This document shows, in pieces, positions 36,691 to 45,028 of a stretch of 64,000 nucleotides of DNA. The notes below the pieces were generated by a model. That model saw only the letters and a list, made by a program, of their open reading frames with translations. It was not told the DNA's origin and searched no databases. Source of the stretch: Paraflavitalea sp. CAU 1676 (GTDB lineage: Bacteria > Bacteroidota > Bacteroidia > Chitinophagales > Chitinophagaceae); contig NZ_JARHUJ010000008.1 in assembly GCF_029223285.1 (NCBI RefSeq), forward strand, positions 372,001 to 436,000, read 5' to 3'. Within the stretch, counting starts at the first letter, position 1; every line of letters begins with the position of its first letter. The position numbers were made by a program, and so were the translations under genes.

Positions 36691-37728
36691 TTATTTGATC
36701 GTCAGGGTTACCCTGCCGCTGCTTCCTTTTACGGTTACGGGTATGCCGCCACCGTTGAGCTTGCCGTCGATAGAATCCTCATCTACCGTACCGCTGAAAT
36801 TGTTGAGTGCGCTGGCTTTTACTTTGTCACCAGTAATACGAAGATCGAGGCCTTTGTTGCCCGGCAACTCGACGTTGATATTGCCGCCGGAGTTGGACAG
36901 TTTTACAAAGCTGCCCAGTTCCTTAATGGTGACGTTCATATTACCACCGCTGGTGGAGGCATTCACGCTCGCAGAAAGATCGGAGAGCATAACATTGCCG
37001 CCCGAGGTAACGGCCGAGAGGTCACCTTTGATGGCATTGCCACGCACCGTACCACCGCTGGTCGTTGCATCGATATTGCCACTCAGGTCCTCGAGCGTTA
37101 CGTTTCCGCCGGAAGTGGTGAGGTGCAATTTTCCATCGCAGTTGCGGGCTTCTACATTGCCGCCACTGGTAGTGAGGGTAATATCGTCTTTAGAGTCTTT
37201 AAGGTGAATATTGCCGCCCGAGGTAGCCCCCTTGATCTTGCCGGTGAGGTCTTCGAGGTGGAGGTTGCCGCCACTGGTGCGGAAATCCTGTACGCCGGAG
37301 AGGTGAGCGAGCGATACGTTACCGCCACTGGTGGTGAGGTTGGTCGCTACATTGCGGGGCACATAGATCTTGAAGGAAACAGAAAGCGCCTTCTTCCAGT
37401 CCCAGCGACCCGATTTGGTTTTCGGTTTAGCGATGGCTGTCAGTACATGGTTGGCCGTGGAAACGGTAAATTCATAGTCCTCATTCAGCTTCTTTTCTAT
37501 CTCCTCTTTAGTGAGATCATTTTTGCGGCCATTGTTGGGACGCACATACACTTCGATCTTCAGGTCGGTGGCATTGCCGGTGATCGAGATATTACCACCG
37601 GAGGTTTCGGCCGTTACTTTCTCAATGGCGGCGTCCTTCAATGATTTGGTCATGTAAGGTAGTTCTTCCTGAGCCTGTGCCAGGGAAACTATGCTGCTTG
37701 CCAGCAGGAGGGTGAGTATCTGCTTCAT
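36691..37728 (-). CDS. DUF4097 solenoid protein with 18-residue TSGGN repeats
   Basis: 345 residues with a signal peptide (MKQILTLLLASSIVSLAQAQ). A TSGGN motif (one copy TSGGT) begins at residues 133, 151, 169, 187, 205, 223, 241 and 259, a strict 18-residue period. Further copies sit at 42 and 280. This regular Gly turn with short flanking strands predicts a beta-solenoid, as in DUF4097 adhesin-like proteins. The protein should be periplasmic or surface-exposed. It lies 26 bp after AP10 and 102 bp before AP11, and is the only non-permease gene in that part of the train. Inference: it may act as a periplasmic partner or scaffold. It has no Cys lipobox. Confidence 0.88.
   Translation of the reverse strand: MKQILTLLLASSIVSLAQAQEELPYMTKSLKDAAIEKVTAETSGGNISITGNATDLKIEVYVRPNNGRKNDLTKEEIEKKLNEDYEFTVSTANHVLTAIAKPKTKSGRWDWKKALSVSFKIYVPRNVATNLTTSGGNVSLAHLSGVQDFRTSGGNLHLEDLTGKIKGATSGGNIHLKDSKDDITLTTSGGNVEARNCDGKLHLTTSGGNVTLEDLSGNIDATTSGGTVRGNAIKGDLSAVTSGGNVMLSDLSASVNASTSGGNMNVTIKELGSFVKLSNSGGNINVELPGNKGLDLRITGDKVKASALNNFSGTVDEDSIDGKLNGGGIPVTVKGSSGRVTLTIK
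36901..37332 (-). repeat. Eight in-frame 54-bp units in the DUF4097 gene
   Basis: Each 54-bp unit encodes 18 residues opening with TSGGN (TSGGT in the sixth). GGN-coding DNA recurs at exact spacing and the remainder of each unit differs, so the period is held by the protein fold rather than by recent slippage. Confidence 0.8.
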
Positions 37729-37754
37729 AGTATGCTGTTTATGTTGTTTATTGA

Positions 37755-40139
37755 TTATTCATTTCTTAAACTTTTAACCGGGTTGGCGATGGCTGCCCTG
37801 GTAGCCTGGAAACTGATGGTGAGCAAGGTGACCAATAAAGCGCCCGCTCCGCTCAGCAGGAATATCCACCACGACATGGGGATGCGGTGTACATAATCCT
37901 GCAGGAAGTGGTGCATGGTAATGCCAGCTATCGGCGCTGCGATCACGAACGAAATGCCGATGAGCCATACGAACTCCTTGTTGAGCAGGCCCATTATGTC
38001 CATAAACCCTGCGCCCAGTACTTTCCGGACTCCGATCTCCTTTGTTTTGCGCATGCATACATAGGCAACAAGGCCGTACACGCCCAGACAACCTATCAAT
38101 ATGCCAATTATGGAGAACAGCGAGAGGAACCGCGCGAGTTTGGTCTCATCACTGTAAAAGCTCTTCAGGTTATCATCGAGGAACTCATATTTGAAATAGT
38201 AATCGGGAAAGAGCGCTTTCCATTCCTTCTCCACCAGTTGCAGGGCTGCTTCCTGTTGGACAGGATCGATACGGATAGAAGCGTTAAAGAATCGTCCATT
38301 GTACATGAATATATGGGGTGTTGTACCCCATTGCAGACTTTGCGACTGGTAGTCCTTTACTACACCTGCTATGGTGTATGTATCTTTCCAAAGGGTAACC
38401 TGCTGCCCCAGTGCTTTGGCGGGGTCGGTTATGCCCATATCACGGGCGCCTTTTTCGTTGATCAGGACAATGGCCTGGTTGCTGTCGGCTATGGTGAATG
38501 ACCGGCCTGCCACCAGGGGTATCTTGTAAAAAGATAAGTAGTTGGTGTCGACGAACTGCTGGCGGAATTGCTGTTCGCCATCTTTCAGTCCGTAGTGTTT
38601 TACATTGGCCCACCACCAGTTGGTAGTGCCCGATGGGGTAGTGAGTCCGAAGGTGACATCGCGGATCGCAGTAGATTGCTGCAGGCCACGACGCAGCCTT
38701 TCCCGCAACAGCTGACTGCGTGCTTCGGGCATGGGTATCCTGATCACTGATGCCTTATCGAAGCCCAGATCTTTGTGCTGGAAATAATTGAGCTGTTTTA
38801 CTCCGATCAGGGTGCAGATGACGAGGATAAGGGCTATCGTGAATTGCGTTACCACCAGCAGGCGACGGAGTGAGAAGCCTTTTCCAGGCATTCCGAATAC
38901 TTGTGTGCGCAACATATTCACGGGTTTGAAACCCGATAACATGATGGCCGGGTAGATGCCCGAGAGGAGGGTGAGTACCAGTCCTGTGATGCCGAGGAAC
39001 AGCAGGAGGTCGCTGCGCCAGGGATCCCATTGGGCTACCTGCGTTTGCAGTAGTTCGCCGGTAAAGGGCAATAACACATAAGCCAGCAGGGCACCACCCG
39101 CGAGGGCTGCTGTTACGACCAGACCGGTTTCCAGCAGGAATTGTCCGATGAGACTGGCGCGGCTGCCGCCTAATATTTTACGGATACCCGTGGCCTTGTT
39201 GCGTTGCATGGCTTGTACGGTGGCCATGTTGACGAAATTGATGCAGGCGATCATTAACAGGAAAATACCTATGCAGGTAAGCGTATACAGCAACCAGCGG
39301 GGCATTGCGTAATTGAAGAAGTCGATCTCGGGGTTGGCATTGAAATGCTGGTCGGACAAACGTACCAACTGATAGTTGATGATGCTGGCCTGGTCTTTCC
39401 GCGCTGCTGCTTCTTTATTGAGGGCAGTGACTATGCTGGCCGGCTGAACGCCGGGTTTCAACAGTACAAATCCCTGGAAATGCGAATCGCCTCCGCTCCA
39501 GTAATTCTCATCCTTGTACCAGTCCATGTATTTCAATAGCGATGCGTACGACAGGATCATTCCCATCCTGAACTGGGTGTTGGGCGGCATGGCTTTGATG
39601 ATACCCGTCACGGTGAGGTCCAGTGTGTTCTCGTACCGGATGGATTGGCCCATGGCCTGTGTGGTCGATTTGAACAAGCGGATGGCAGTTGGCTCATCCA
39701 GTACTACCTGGTAGGGTTGACCCAGCGATGCCTGTGGAGAACCTTCGATCCATTGCACATCGATAATGTCGAACAGATCGGGCGAAGCAAAATAGGTTTT
39801 ATCCTGTTCCAGGTTTTGTTCTTTGACCTTGATCACGGAGGGGGTGTATTGCAACACATTCACGGCTTTTTCAACACCCGGCACTTTGTCTTTGAGTGCG
39901 CGGATGGCTCCTTGTGGTATATGGGAGTTGAGGCCGTCAAATTTATCGGTGCCCAGCAGTTGGTAAATCCGGGGGCTATTGGTATGCCAGGTATCGAAGC
40001 TGTGTTCGAACCGGATGATCATGAATATGACGATGGCGATCCCTATACTCAACGACAGGCCGAGTATATTGAGGATCGTGTACATCCTGTTTCGGACAAG
40101 GTTGCGCCAGGCGCTGGAAAGATGGGTGGTAGGAATCAT
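37755..40139 (-). CDS. Array permease 10, altered coupling motif
   Basis: 794 residues from the ATG at 40139 (MIPTTHLSSAWRNLVRNR); the frame is open for 63 more codons upstream but these overlap AP9 and lack the family start. The first coupling motif is NKATGIRKILGG, in which the acidic residue found in all other copies is Thr after an Ala. The context is ATVQA rather than STARS. The second is TKEIGVRKVLGAG. Post-TM1 motif is FEHSFDTWHT, and the periplasmic motif is degenerate (GVVKDYQSQSLQWG). The tail ANPVKSLRNE is normal. It starts 20 bp after AP9 and is followed by DUF4097. Confidence 0.92.
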   Translation of the reverse strand: MIPTTHLSSAWRNLVRNRMYTILNILGLSLSIGIAIVIFMIIRFEHSFDTWHTNSPRIYQLLGTDKFDGLNSHIPQGAIRALKDKVPGVEKAVNVLQYTPSVIKVKEQNLEQDKTYFASPDLFDIIDVQWIEGSPQASLGQPYQVVLDEPTAIRLFKSTTQAMGQSIRYENTLDLTVTGIIKAMPPNTQFRMGMILSYASLLKYMDWYKDENYWSGGDSHFQGFVLLKPGVQPASIVTALNKEAAARKDQASIINYQLVRLSDQHFNANPEIDFFNYAMPRWLLYTLTCIGIFLLMIACINFVNMATVQAMQRNKATGIRKILGGSRASLIGQFLLETGLVVTAALAGGALLAYVLLPFTGELLQTQVAQWDPWRSDLLLFLGITGLVLTLLSGIYPAIMLSGFKPVNMLRTQVFGMPGKGFSLRRLLVVTQFTIALILVICTLIGVKQLNYFQHKDLGFDKASVIRIPMPEARSQLLRERLRRGLQQSTAIRDVTFGLTTPSGTTNWWWANVKHYGLKDGEQQFRQQFVDTNYLSFYKIPLVAGRSFTIADSNQAIVLINEKGARDMGITDPAKALGQQVTLWKDTYTIAGVVKDYQSQSLQWGTTPHIFMYNGRFFNASIRIDPVQQEAALQLVEKEWKALFPDYYFKYEFLDDNLKSFYSDETKLARFLSLFSIIGILIGCLGVYGLVAYVCMRKTKEIGVRKVLGAGFMDIMGLLNKEFVWLIGISFVIAAPIAGITMHHFLQDYVHRIPMSWWIFLLSGAGALLVTLLTISFQATRAAIANPVKSLRNE

Positions 40140-40159
40140 GGCAATTTCCTTTAATAATA

Positions 40160-42571
40160 TTATTCGGTCTTCAGGCTTTTCACCGGATTCATCAGTGCCG
40201 CTTTCAATGCCTGAAAGCTGATCGTGAACATGGCTATTGTGAGGGCAATGCCGGCAGAGGCGGCAAATACCCACCAGTTGATCGTAATGCGATAAGCAAA
40301 TTGTTGCAGCCAATGGTGCATAGTCCACCAGGCTACCGGCACGGCCAGTACGATCGCAATGCCCACGAGCTTCAGCAGATCGGCCGACAGCAGGGCCACG
40401 ATATGGGCGATACCGGCGCCTAATACCTTGCGTATCCCGATCTCCCGGATCCGCTTATGGGCTGTGTAAATGATCAGGCCCAGCAAGCCGAGACAACCGA
40501 TCAATACTGAGAGGCCGGCTGCAATACCGAAAAAGCTTTGCAGGTTTTCTTCTTTACGGTACTGGCGTTGGTAATCTTCATCGAGGAAGCGGTATTCGAG
40601 CGGGTAACCTTTAAACACTTCATTCCAGGTGGCCTGCAGGTTTGCTACGGCCTGCGATGGCGTTATGTTGTCATAGCGTGCCGCGAACAGCGAATAATAA
40701 CCTACAGGGCTCAATACAACCGCGTTGATCTTTGCTTGCAGGCCGTGCTGATGATAGTCTTTCAACACGCCGACTACGATGCCTTCTTTGCCCGAGGTGG
40801 ATAATTTGCGGCCCAGGGCCTGCTGCGGATTGACCCAGCCAAATTCTTTGACGGCCGTTTCGTTGATGATAAACGACTCTTTGGTATCCGCTTCGCTGTT
40901 GGGCAAGAAGTCGCGGCCGGCAACCAGTGGCAGGCCGATGGTCTTCACATAATCATGATCGGTGGTGATGTACTCAACCACGAGGGCTTCTTCTTTGGTT
41001 TTGCCTTCGGGATAGGCAAACTGACCGGCCCAGCCCGAACGGCCGGGAACGGCGCCGGCGGCAGTCATTGCCCGCATACCGTTCTTGCGCAACAGTTCGG
41101 TTTTGAACAGCGGCGCTTTATCATGTCGCAGGGTCCAGGGCAGTTTGTTGATATCTACCACGAGCATTTTGTCTTTGTCGAAACCCAGGTCACGCCCCTG
41201 CATGTATTTCATTTGCTGCCACATGATCACGGTACACATAATGAAGCCTGCCGAGATCACGAATTGCAGCACGACCAACGACTGGCGCAGCAACGTGCCG
41301 GAGCTGCTATGCGAAAAACTACCCTTGAGTACTTTGATGGGTTTAAAGGACGATAACACCCAGGCAGGGTAGAAGCCCGCTAGTGGTACCAATGCCAGGA
41401 TAATGCCCAACAGCAGCAACAGGTTGCCGGGTGATAACAGGGAGCTTACCGTAAATGATTTACCCGCAAAGGCATTGAAGGCAGGTAGCAGCGCCACCAT
41501 CAGGATGATGCTGATGAGGGCAGCGATGCTGCATAACATAGCCGCCTCAGTCAGGAATTGCAGGATGAGTTTGGGGCGATCGTTGCCGAGTACTTTTTGA
41601 ATGCCGATCTCTTTGGCCCTATCCACCGAACGGGCCGTAGACAAATTGATGAAATTGAGGCAGGCAATCAGCAGTATAAAAATACCGATAGCCAGGAACA
41701 ACTGTATGGTCTTGATGTTGCCAACCGTACCCCGTGCCGTAGGCATATCGGAATAGAGGTAGATATCTTTAATTGGGCGAAGCGATAAGGTTGCTTTGAA
41801 ACCCGACTGAGCTACAGCTTCCTTGCCTGCCATCTGCACCAGGTTTTTGATCTTGGCCGATGTAGAGGCTACACCGGCGCTTTTCTTCAGGCGCACATAG
41901 TTGTAGACGTTGATGTCGAACCAGCCCTTGGTGAATTCTTCTTCGCACATGCCGGGGTTGAGGCTGCAGCCAGAAGCAAATGAACCGATCATATCGAACC
42001 GCAGGTGCGAATTGGCGGGTAGATCACCGAATACACCGGTTACCTTAAAAGGAACCGTATCGTAGATCATGATCGTTTTGCCGAGCGCCGACTCTTTGCC
42101 AAAGTATTTCTCTTTTAGTGCTTTGGTAAGTACCACGCTGTAGGGATGCTGCAACGCAGTGGCGGCATCGCCCTCTACCAACGAATAGCCGAATACGGGA
42201 AAAAACGATTCGTCGGCATACAGGGCATATTCAAAGAAGCGATCGTCTTTCATCTTTACGATGGGGCGCCAATCGCGCAGGTAAGTGAGTGCTTCTATTT
42301 CGGGATACTGTGCTTTCAGGGTTCTGCCAATGGGCCAGCCTACATTGCTGCTTTTGCTTGCCTGCCCATCGGGCATGACGAGGTCGCTTTCCAGGCGGCA
42401 AACCTGTTCCTGTACGGCGAAGGCGTCGTCGTAAGACATTTCATCCCTCACCCAAAGGCTGATGAGGAAGAACAGGGTAATACCTAATACGAGGCTTCCC
42501 AGGCTGATGGCCGTGAAGCTCCGGTTACGGATGGCGGTTCGCCAGGCGATCTTACAATAGGTCTTGAGCAC
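40160..42571 (-). CDS. Array permease 9
   Basis: 803 residues, starting MLKTYCKIAWRTAIRNR. Post-TM1 motif DEMSYDDAFA departs from the usual FH ending. The first coupling motif is KEIGIQKVLGN, with Gln for Arg and Asn for Ala, both unique in the set; the second is REIGIRKVLGAG. The first periplasmic domain holds two Cys eight residues apart (GCSLNPGMCEEEF) that could form a disulfide. The periplasmic motif is GVLKDYHQHGLQAKI, close to AP12, and the tail is NPVKSLKTE. Gaps are 28 bp before and 20 bp after. Confidence 0.92.
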   Translation of the reverse strand: MLKTYCKIAWRTAIRNRSFTAISLGSLVLGITLFFLISLWVRDEMSYDDAFAVQEQVCRLESDLVMPDGQASKSSNVGWPIGRTLKAQYPEIEALTYLRDWRPIVKMKDDRFFEYALYADESFFPVFGYSLVEGDAATALQHPYSVVLTKALKEKYFGKESALGKTIMIYDTVPFKVTGVFGDLPANSHLRFDMIGSFASGCSLNPGMCEEEFTKGWFDINVYNYVRLKKSAGVASTSAKIKNLVQMAGKEAVAQSGFKATLSLRPIKDIYLYSDMPTARGTVGNIKTIQLFLAIGIFILLIACLNFINLSTARSVDRAKEIGIQKVLGNDRPKLILQFLTEAAMLCSIAALISIILMVALLPAFNAFAGKSFTVSSLLSPGNLLLLLGIILALVPLAGFYPAWVLSSFKPIKVLKGSFSHSSSGTLLRQSLVVLQFVISAGFIMCTVIMWQQMKYMQGRDLGFDKDKMLVVDINKLPWTLRHDKAPLFKTELLRKNGMRAMTAAGAVPGRSGWAGQFAYPEGKTKEEALVVEYITTDHDYVKTIGLPLVAGRDFLPNSEADTKESFIINETAVKEFGWVNPQQALGRKLSTSGKEGIVVGVLKDYHQHGLQAKINAVVLSPVGYYSLFAARYDNITPSQAVANLQATWNEVFKGYPLEYRFLDEDYQRQYRKEENLQSFFGIAAGLSVLIGCLGLLGLIIYTAHKRIREIGIRKVLGAGIAHIVALLSADLLKLVGIAIVLAVPVAWWTMHHWLQQFAYRITINWWVFAASAGIALTIAMFTISFQALKAALMNPVKSLKTE

Positions 42572-42599
42572 TGTTTGTCATTTTAACGTTAACGGTCAT

Positions 42600-45005
42600 C
42601 TACTCACTTTTGAGACTTTTTACAGGATTGGTCAATGCTGCCCGCACGGCACGATAACCGACCGTGATCCAGGCTATGATGATCGATCCTCCCATGGCGA
42701 GTGCAAAAATGCCGGCGCCCATGGGGATACGGTATTCGAAATCGGCCAGCCAGCGGCTCATCAGGTACCAGGCCACCGGCGCCGCCACTACAAAGGCCAG
42801 GAGGATCAGCAGCGTAAACTCACGGGAAAAGAGATACACGATATTGCCCACGGAAGCGCCGAGCACCTTGCGAATGCCAACTTCTTTAACACGCTGGGTG
42901 GCCATGAACGACACGAGTCCATAGAGGCCAAGGCAGGAGATAAAGATGGCGATGCCGGCGAAGATGGAATAGAGTTTAGATAATTGGGTTTCCCGACGAT
43001 ACAGCCTTTCTACCTTTTCATCGAGGAACTGGTATTCGTATACGAAATCGGGATAAGTGGTGGTCCAGAGTTTCTCAATGGCGGCCAATACTTCTGTTGT
43101 TTTTTCGGGTTTGATGCGCGCCCCGAACATACGATAGGTCGATTTGCCAGGCGCCAGGATCACCGGTTCAATGGCATCGCGGAGCGACTGGGTATGAAAG
43201 TCCCTGACCACCCCACAGATGGTACCCACCTTGTCGCCATCCCAGAGATCGATCTTTTTTCCAATGGCTTGTTGCGGGTTAGTTAATCCTGCTTTTTTTA
43301 CAAATGTTTCGCTAACCACGAATTCACGGACAGTATCGCTAGGGAAATAGGAGCGTCCTGCCACAAATGCCAGATCGTAGGTCTTGAAATATTCGGCATC
43401 GGCAAATTTCAGGTTGGCTTCAAATGAGGCGTTCTTGGGACTATTGTCGAATTTAAAATCGGTGCCCCAGTTGCCATTGTCGAACGGACTGGTGAAGGCA
43501 AAGCTGACATCCGTGATGCCGGGTTGCCGCAGCAGTTCCGACCTCAGGTAATTGATGCGCGCACGTCCGGCGCTATCGCCGGGAATAGGTACGGTGAGTA
43601 TATGGTCTTTTGTGAAGCCCATGGAGGTATTCTTGAAAAAGTTCATCTGGCTCACGACTACCAACATGCCAATGATCAGCACCTGGGCAATGGCAAACTG
43701 GAATACGACCAGCCCCCGGCGCAGTGTAAGTCCGCCGGATGATATCGCCACCACTTTACTCTTTAAGGCTGTAATTGGATTGTAACCAGATAACACGAGG
43801 GCCGGGTAGAAGCCTGCCAGCAGCGTAACGATGGCCGTAGTGCCAAACATGAACAAGGGTACGGCAGGCGAGGTAAGAAATGATCGTGACACTTCTATCT
43901 GCAAAAGCGTATTAAGTGCTGGCACTGTTAGCCAGGCAATGCCGGCTGCCAGCAATACTGCTGTGAACGTGATCAGGAAGGTTTCTCCCAGGAACTGGGT
44001 GATCAGGTTCCACCGGCTGCTGCCTAATACCTTGCGCACACCCACTTCCTTGGCCCGGTTTACTGCCTGTGCGGTAGCGAGGTTGATAAAGTTCACGCAG
44101 GCAATGATCAGGAGAAACAAACCTATTAGTGAAAGTGCGGTGATCAGTTCCCGGCTGAAAGCCTGGCGCGAGTACACGCCCAACCGGGTATCGAAGTGCA
44201 TTTCGCCGAGCGGTTGTATGGCAAGCCCTTCCTTTAAATATTCTGCCGGTTTGTTTTTCTTGACAAAAGCCGGCAATTGACCAGCGAGGCGGGAGGCGGG
44301 ATAATTTTCAGGTAATGCAATATAACAATGATGCCCACTCCAGACGCTGACCCAATCGGTGAGATTGGCTTTCCGGAAGGTTTTCATCGATGCCACGATT
44401 TGAAGCGGGATATCGGTGGTTGGCCGCGGGTTGTCCAATATGCCCGTTACTTTCAATACGGCATCATTTTCCAGTTTCAGGGAGCGTCCGATCGCCGAAT
44501 GCCAGTCGCCAAAATATTTTTCTGCCATCTCTTTGGTCAGCACCACCATATCGGGGCCGGATAATGCCGATTTCGCATCACCTGCCAGCCAGGTGAAGTC
44601 GAACACTTCGAACAACTCCGGTTCTGCAAAGTAAAATCCTCTTGGTTCCTTGAATTTCTTACCAGGCTGATTACGTTCATCGAGTACCGTGATCTGATCG
44701 TTATTACTGCCGAATACACCAGCTACTTTTATCTCCGGAAATTCCTGGCGCAGGGCATTGGGCACGGGAAAGGGTACGCCCGGCGTACGGTCTTCGTTGG
44801 TTTCGGCTCCCTCTATTTTTGTAAAGACCCGATAGATGCGGTCTTTCTTTTGGTGATGCGTGTCAAAACTCAGGTGGTAACTGATGACCAGGTAGATCAT
44901 GAGTGCGGCAGCGACGCCTACCGCCAATCCGGTAACGTTGATAAAAGCATAGCTTTTATTCCTCATCAAACTGCGGAAGGCCGTCTTGAAATAGTTTTTG
45001 ATCAC
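42600..45005 (-). CDS. Array permease 8, GTG start
   Basis: 801 residues. The family start (xIxNYxKxAxRxL) is found as VIKNYFKTAFRSLMRNK, whose first codon is GTG at 45005; the frame is open further upstream but only into AP9-unlike sequence that overlaps AP7. Coupling motifs are AKEVGVRKVLGS and VKEVGIRKVLGAS. The loop after TM4 reads SGYNPITALKSK rather than SSFKPIKVLKG, and the PCD2 strip has REFVVSETF. Both features are shared with AP5, so the two form a sub-group. Periplasmic motif: GVVRDFHTQSLRDAI. It starts 23 bp after AP7. Confidence 0.91.
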   Translation of the reverse strand: MIKNYFKTAFRSLMRNKSYAFINVTGLAVGVAAALMIYLVISYHLSFDTHHQKKDRIYRVFTKIEGAETNEDRTPGVPFPVPNALRQEFPEIKVAGVFGSNNDQITVLDERNQPGKKFKEPRGFYFAEPELFEVFDFTWLAGDAKSALSGPDMVVLTKEMAEKYFGDWHSAIGRSLKLENDAVLKVTGILDNPRPTTDIPLQIVASMKTFRKANLTDWVSVWSGHHCYIALPENYPASRLAGQLPAFVKKNKPAEYLKEGLAIQPLGEMHFDTRLGVYSRQAFSRELITALSLIGLFLLIIACVNFINLATAQAVNRAKEVGVRKVLGSSRWNLITQFLGETFLITFTAVLLAAGIAWLTVPALNTLLQIEVSRSFLTSPAVPLFMFGTTAIVTLLAGFYPALVLSGYNPITALKSKVVAISSGGLTLRRGLVVFQFAIAQVLIIGMLVVVSQMNFFKNTSMGFTKDHILTVPIPGDSAGRARINYLRSELLRQPGITDVSFAFTSPFDNGNWGTDFKFDNSPKNASFEANLKFADAEYFKTYDLAFVAGRSYFPSDTVREFVVSETFVKKAGLTNPQQAIGKKIDLWDGDKVGTICGVVRDFHTQSLRDAIEPVILAPGKSTYRMFGARIKPEKTTEVLAAIEKLWTTTYPDFVYEYQFLDEKVERLYRRETQLSKLYSIFAGIAIFISCLGLYGLVSFMATQRVKEVGIRKVLGASVGNIVYLFSREFTLLILLAFVVAAPVAWYLMSRWLADFEYRIPMGAGIFALAMGGSIIIAWITVGYRAVRAALTNPVKSLKSE

Positions 45006-45028
45006 GGTGAATGATTTATTGTTGGTAA

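Noticed and set aside
40140-40328. Upstream extension of AP10 by 63 codons
   Set aside because: It overlaps the AP9 coding end in another frame and lacks the conserved permease start, which appears exactly at the ATG at 40139.
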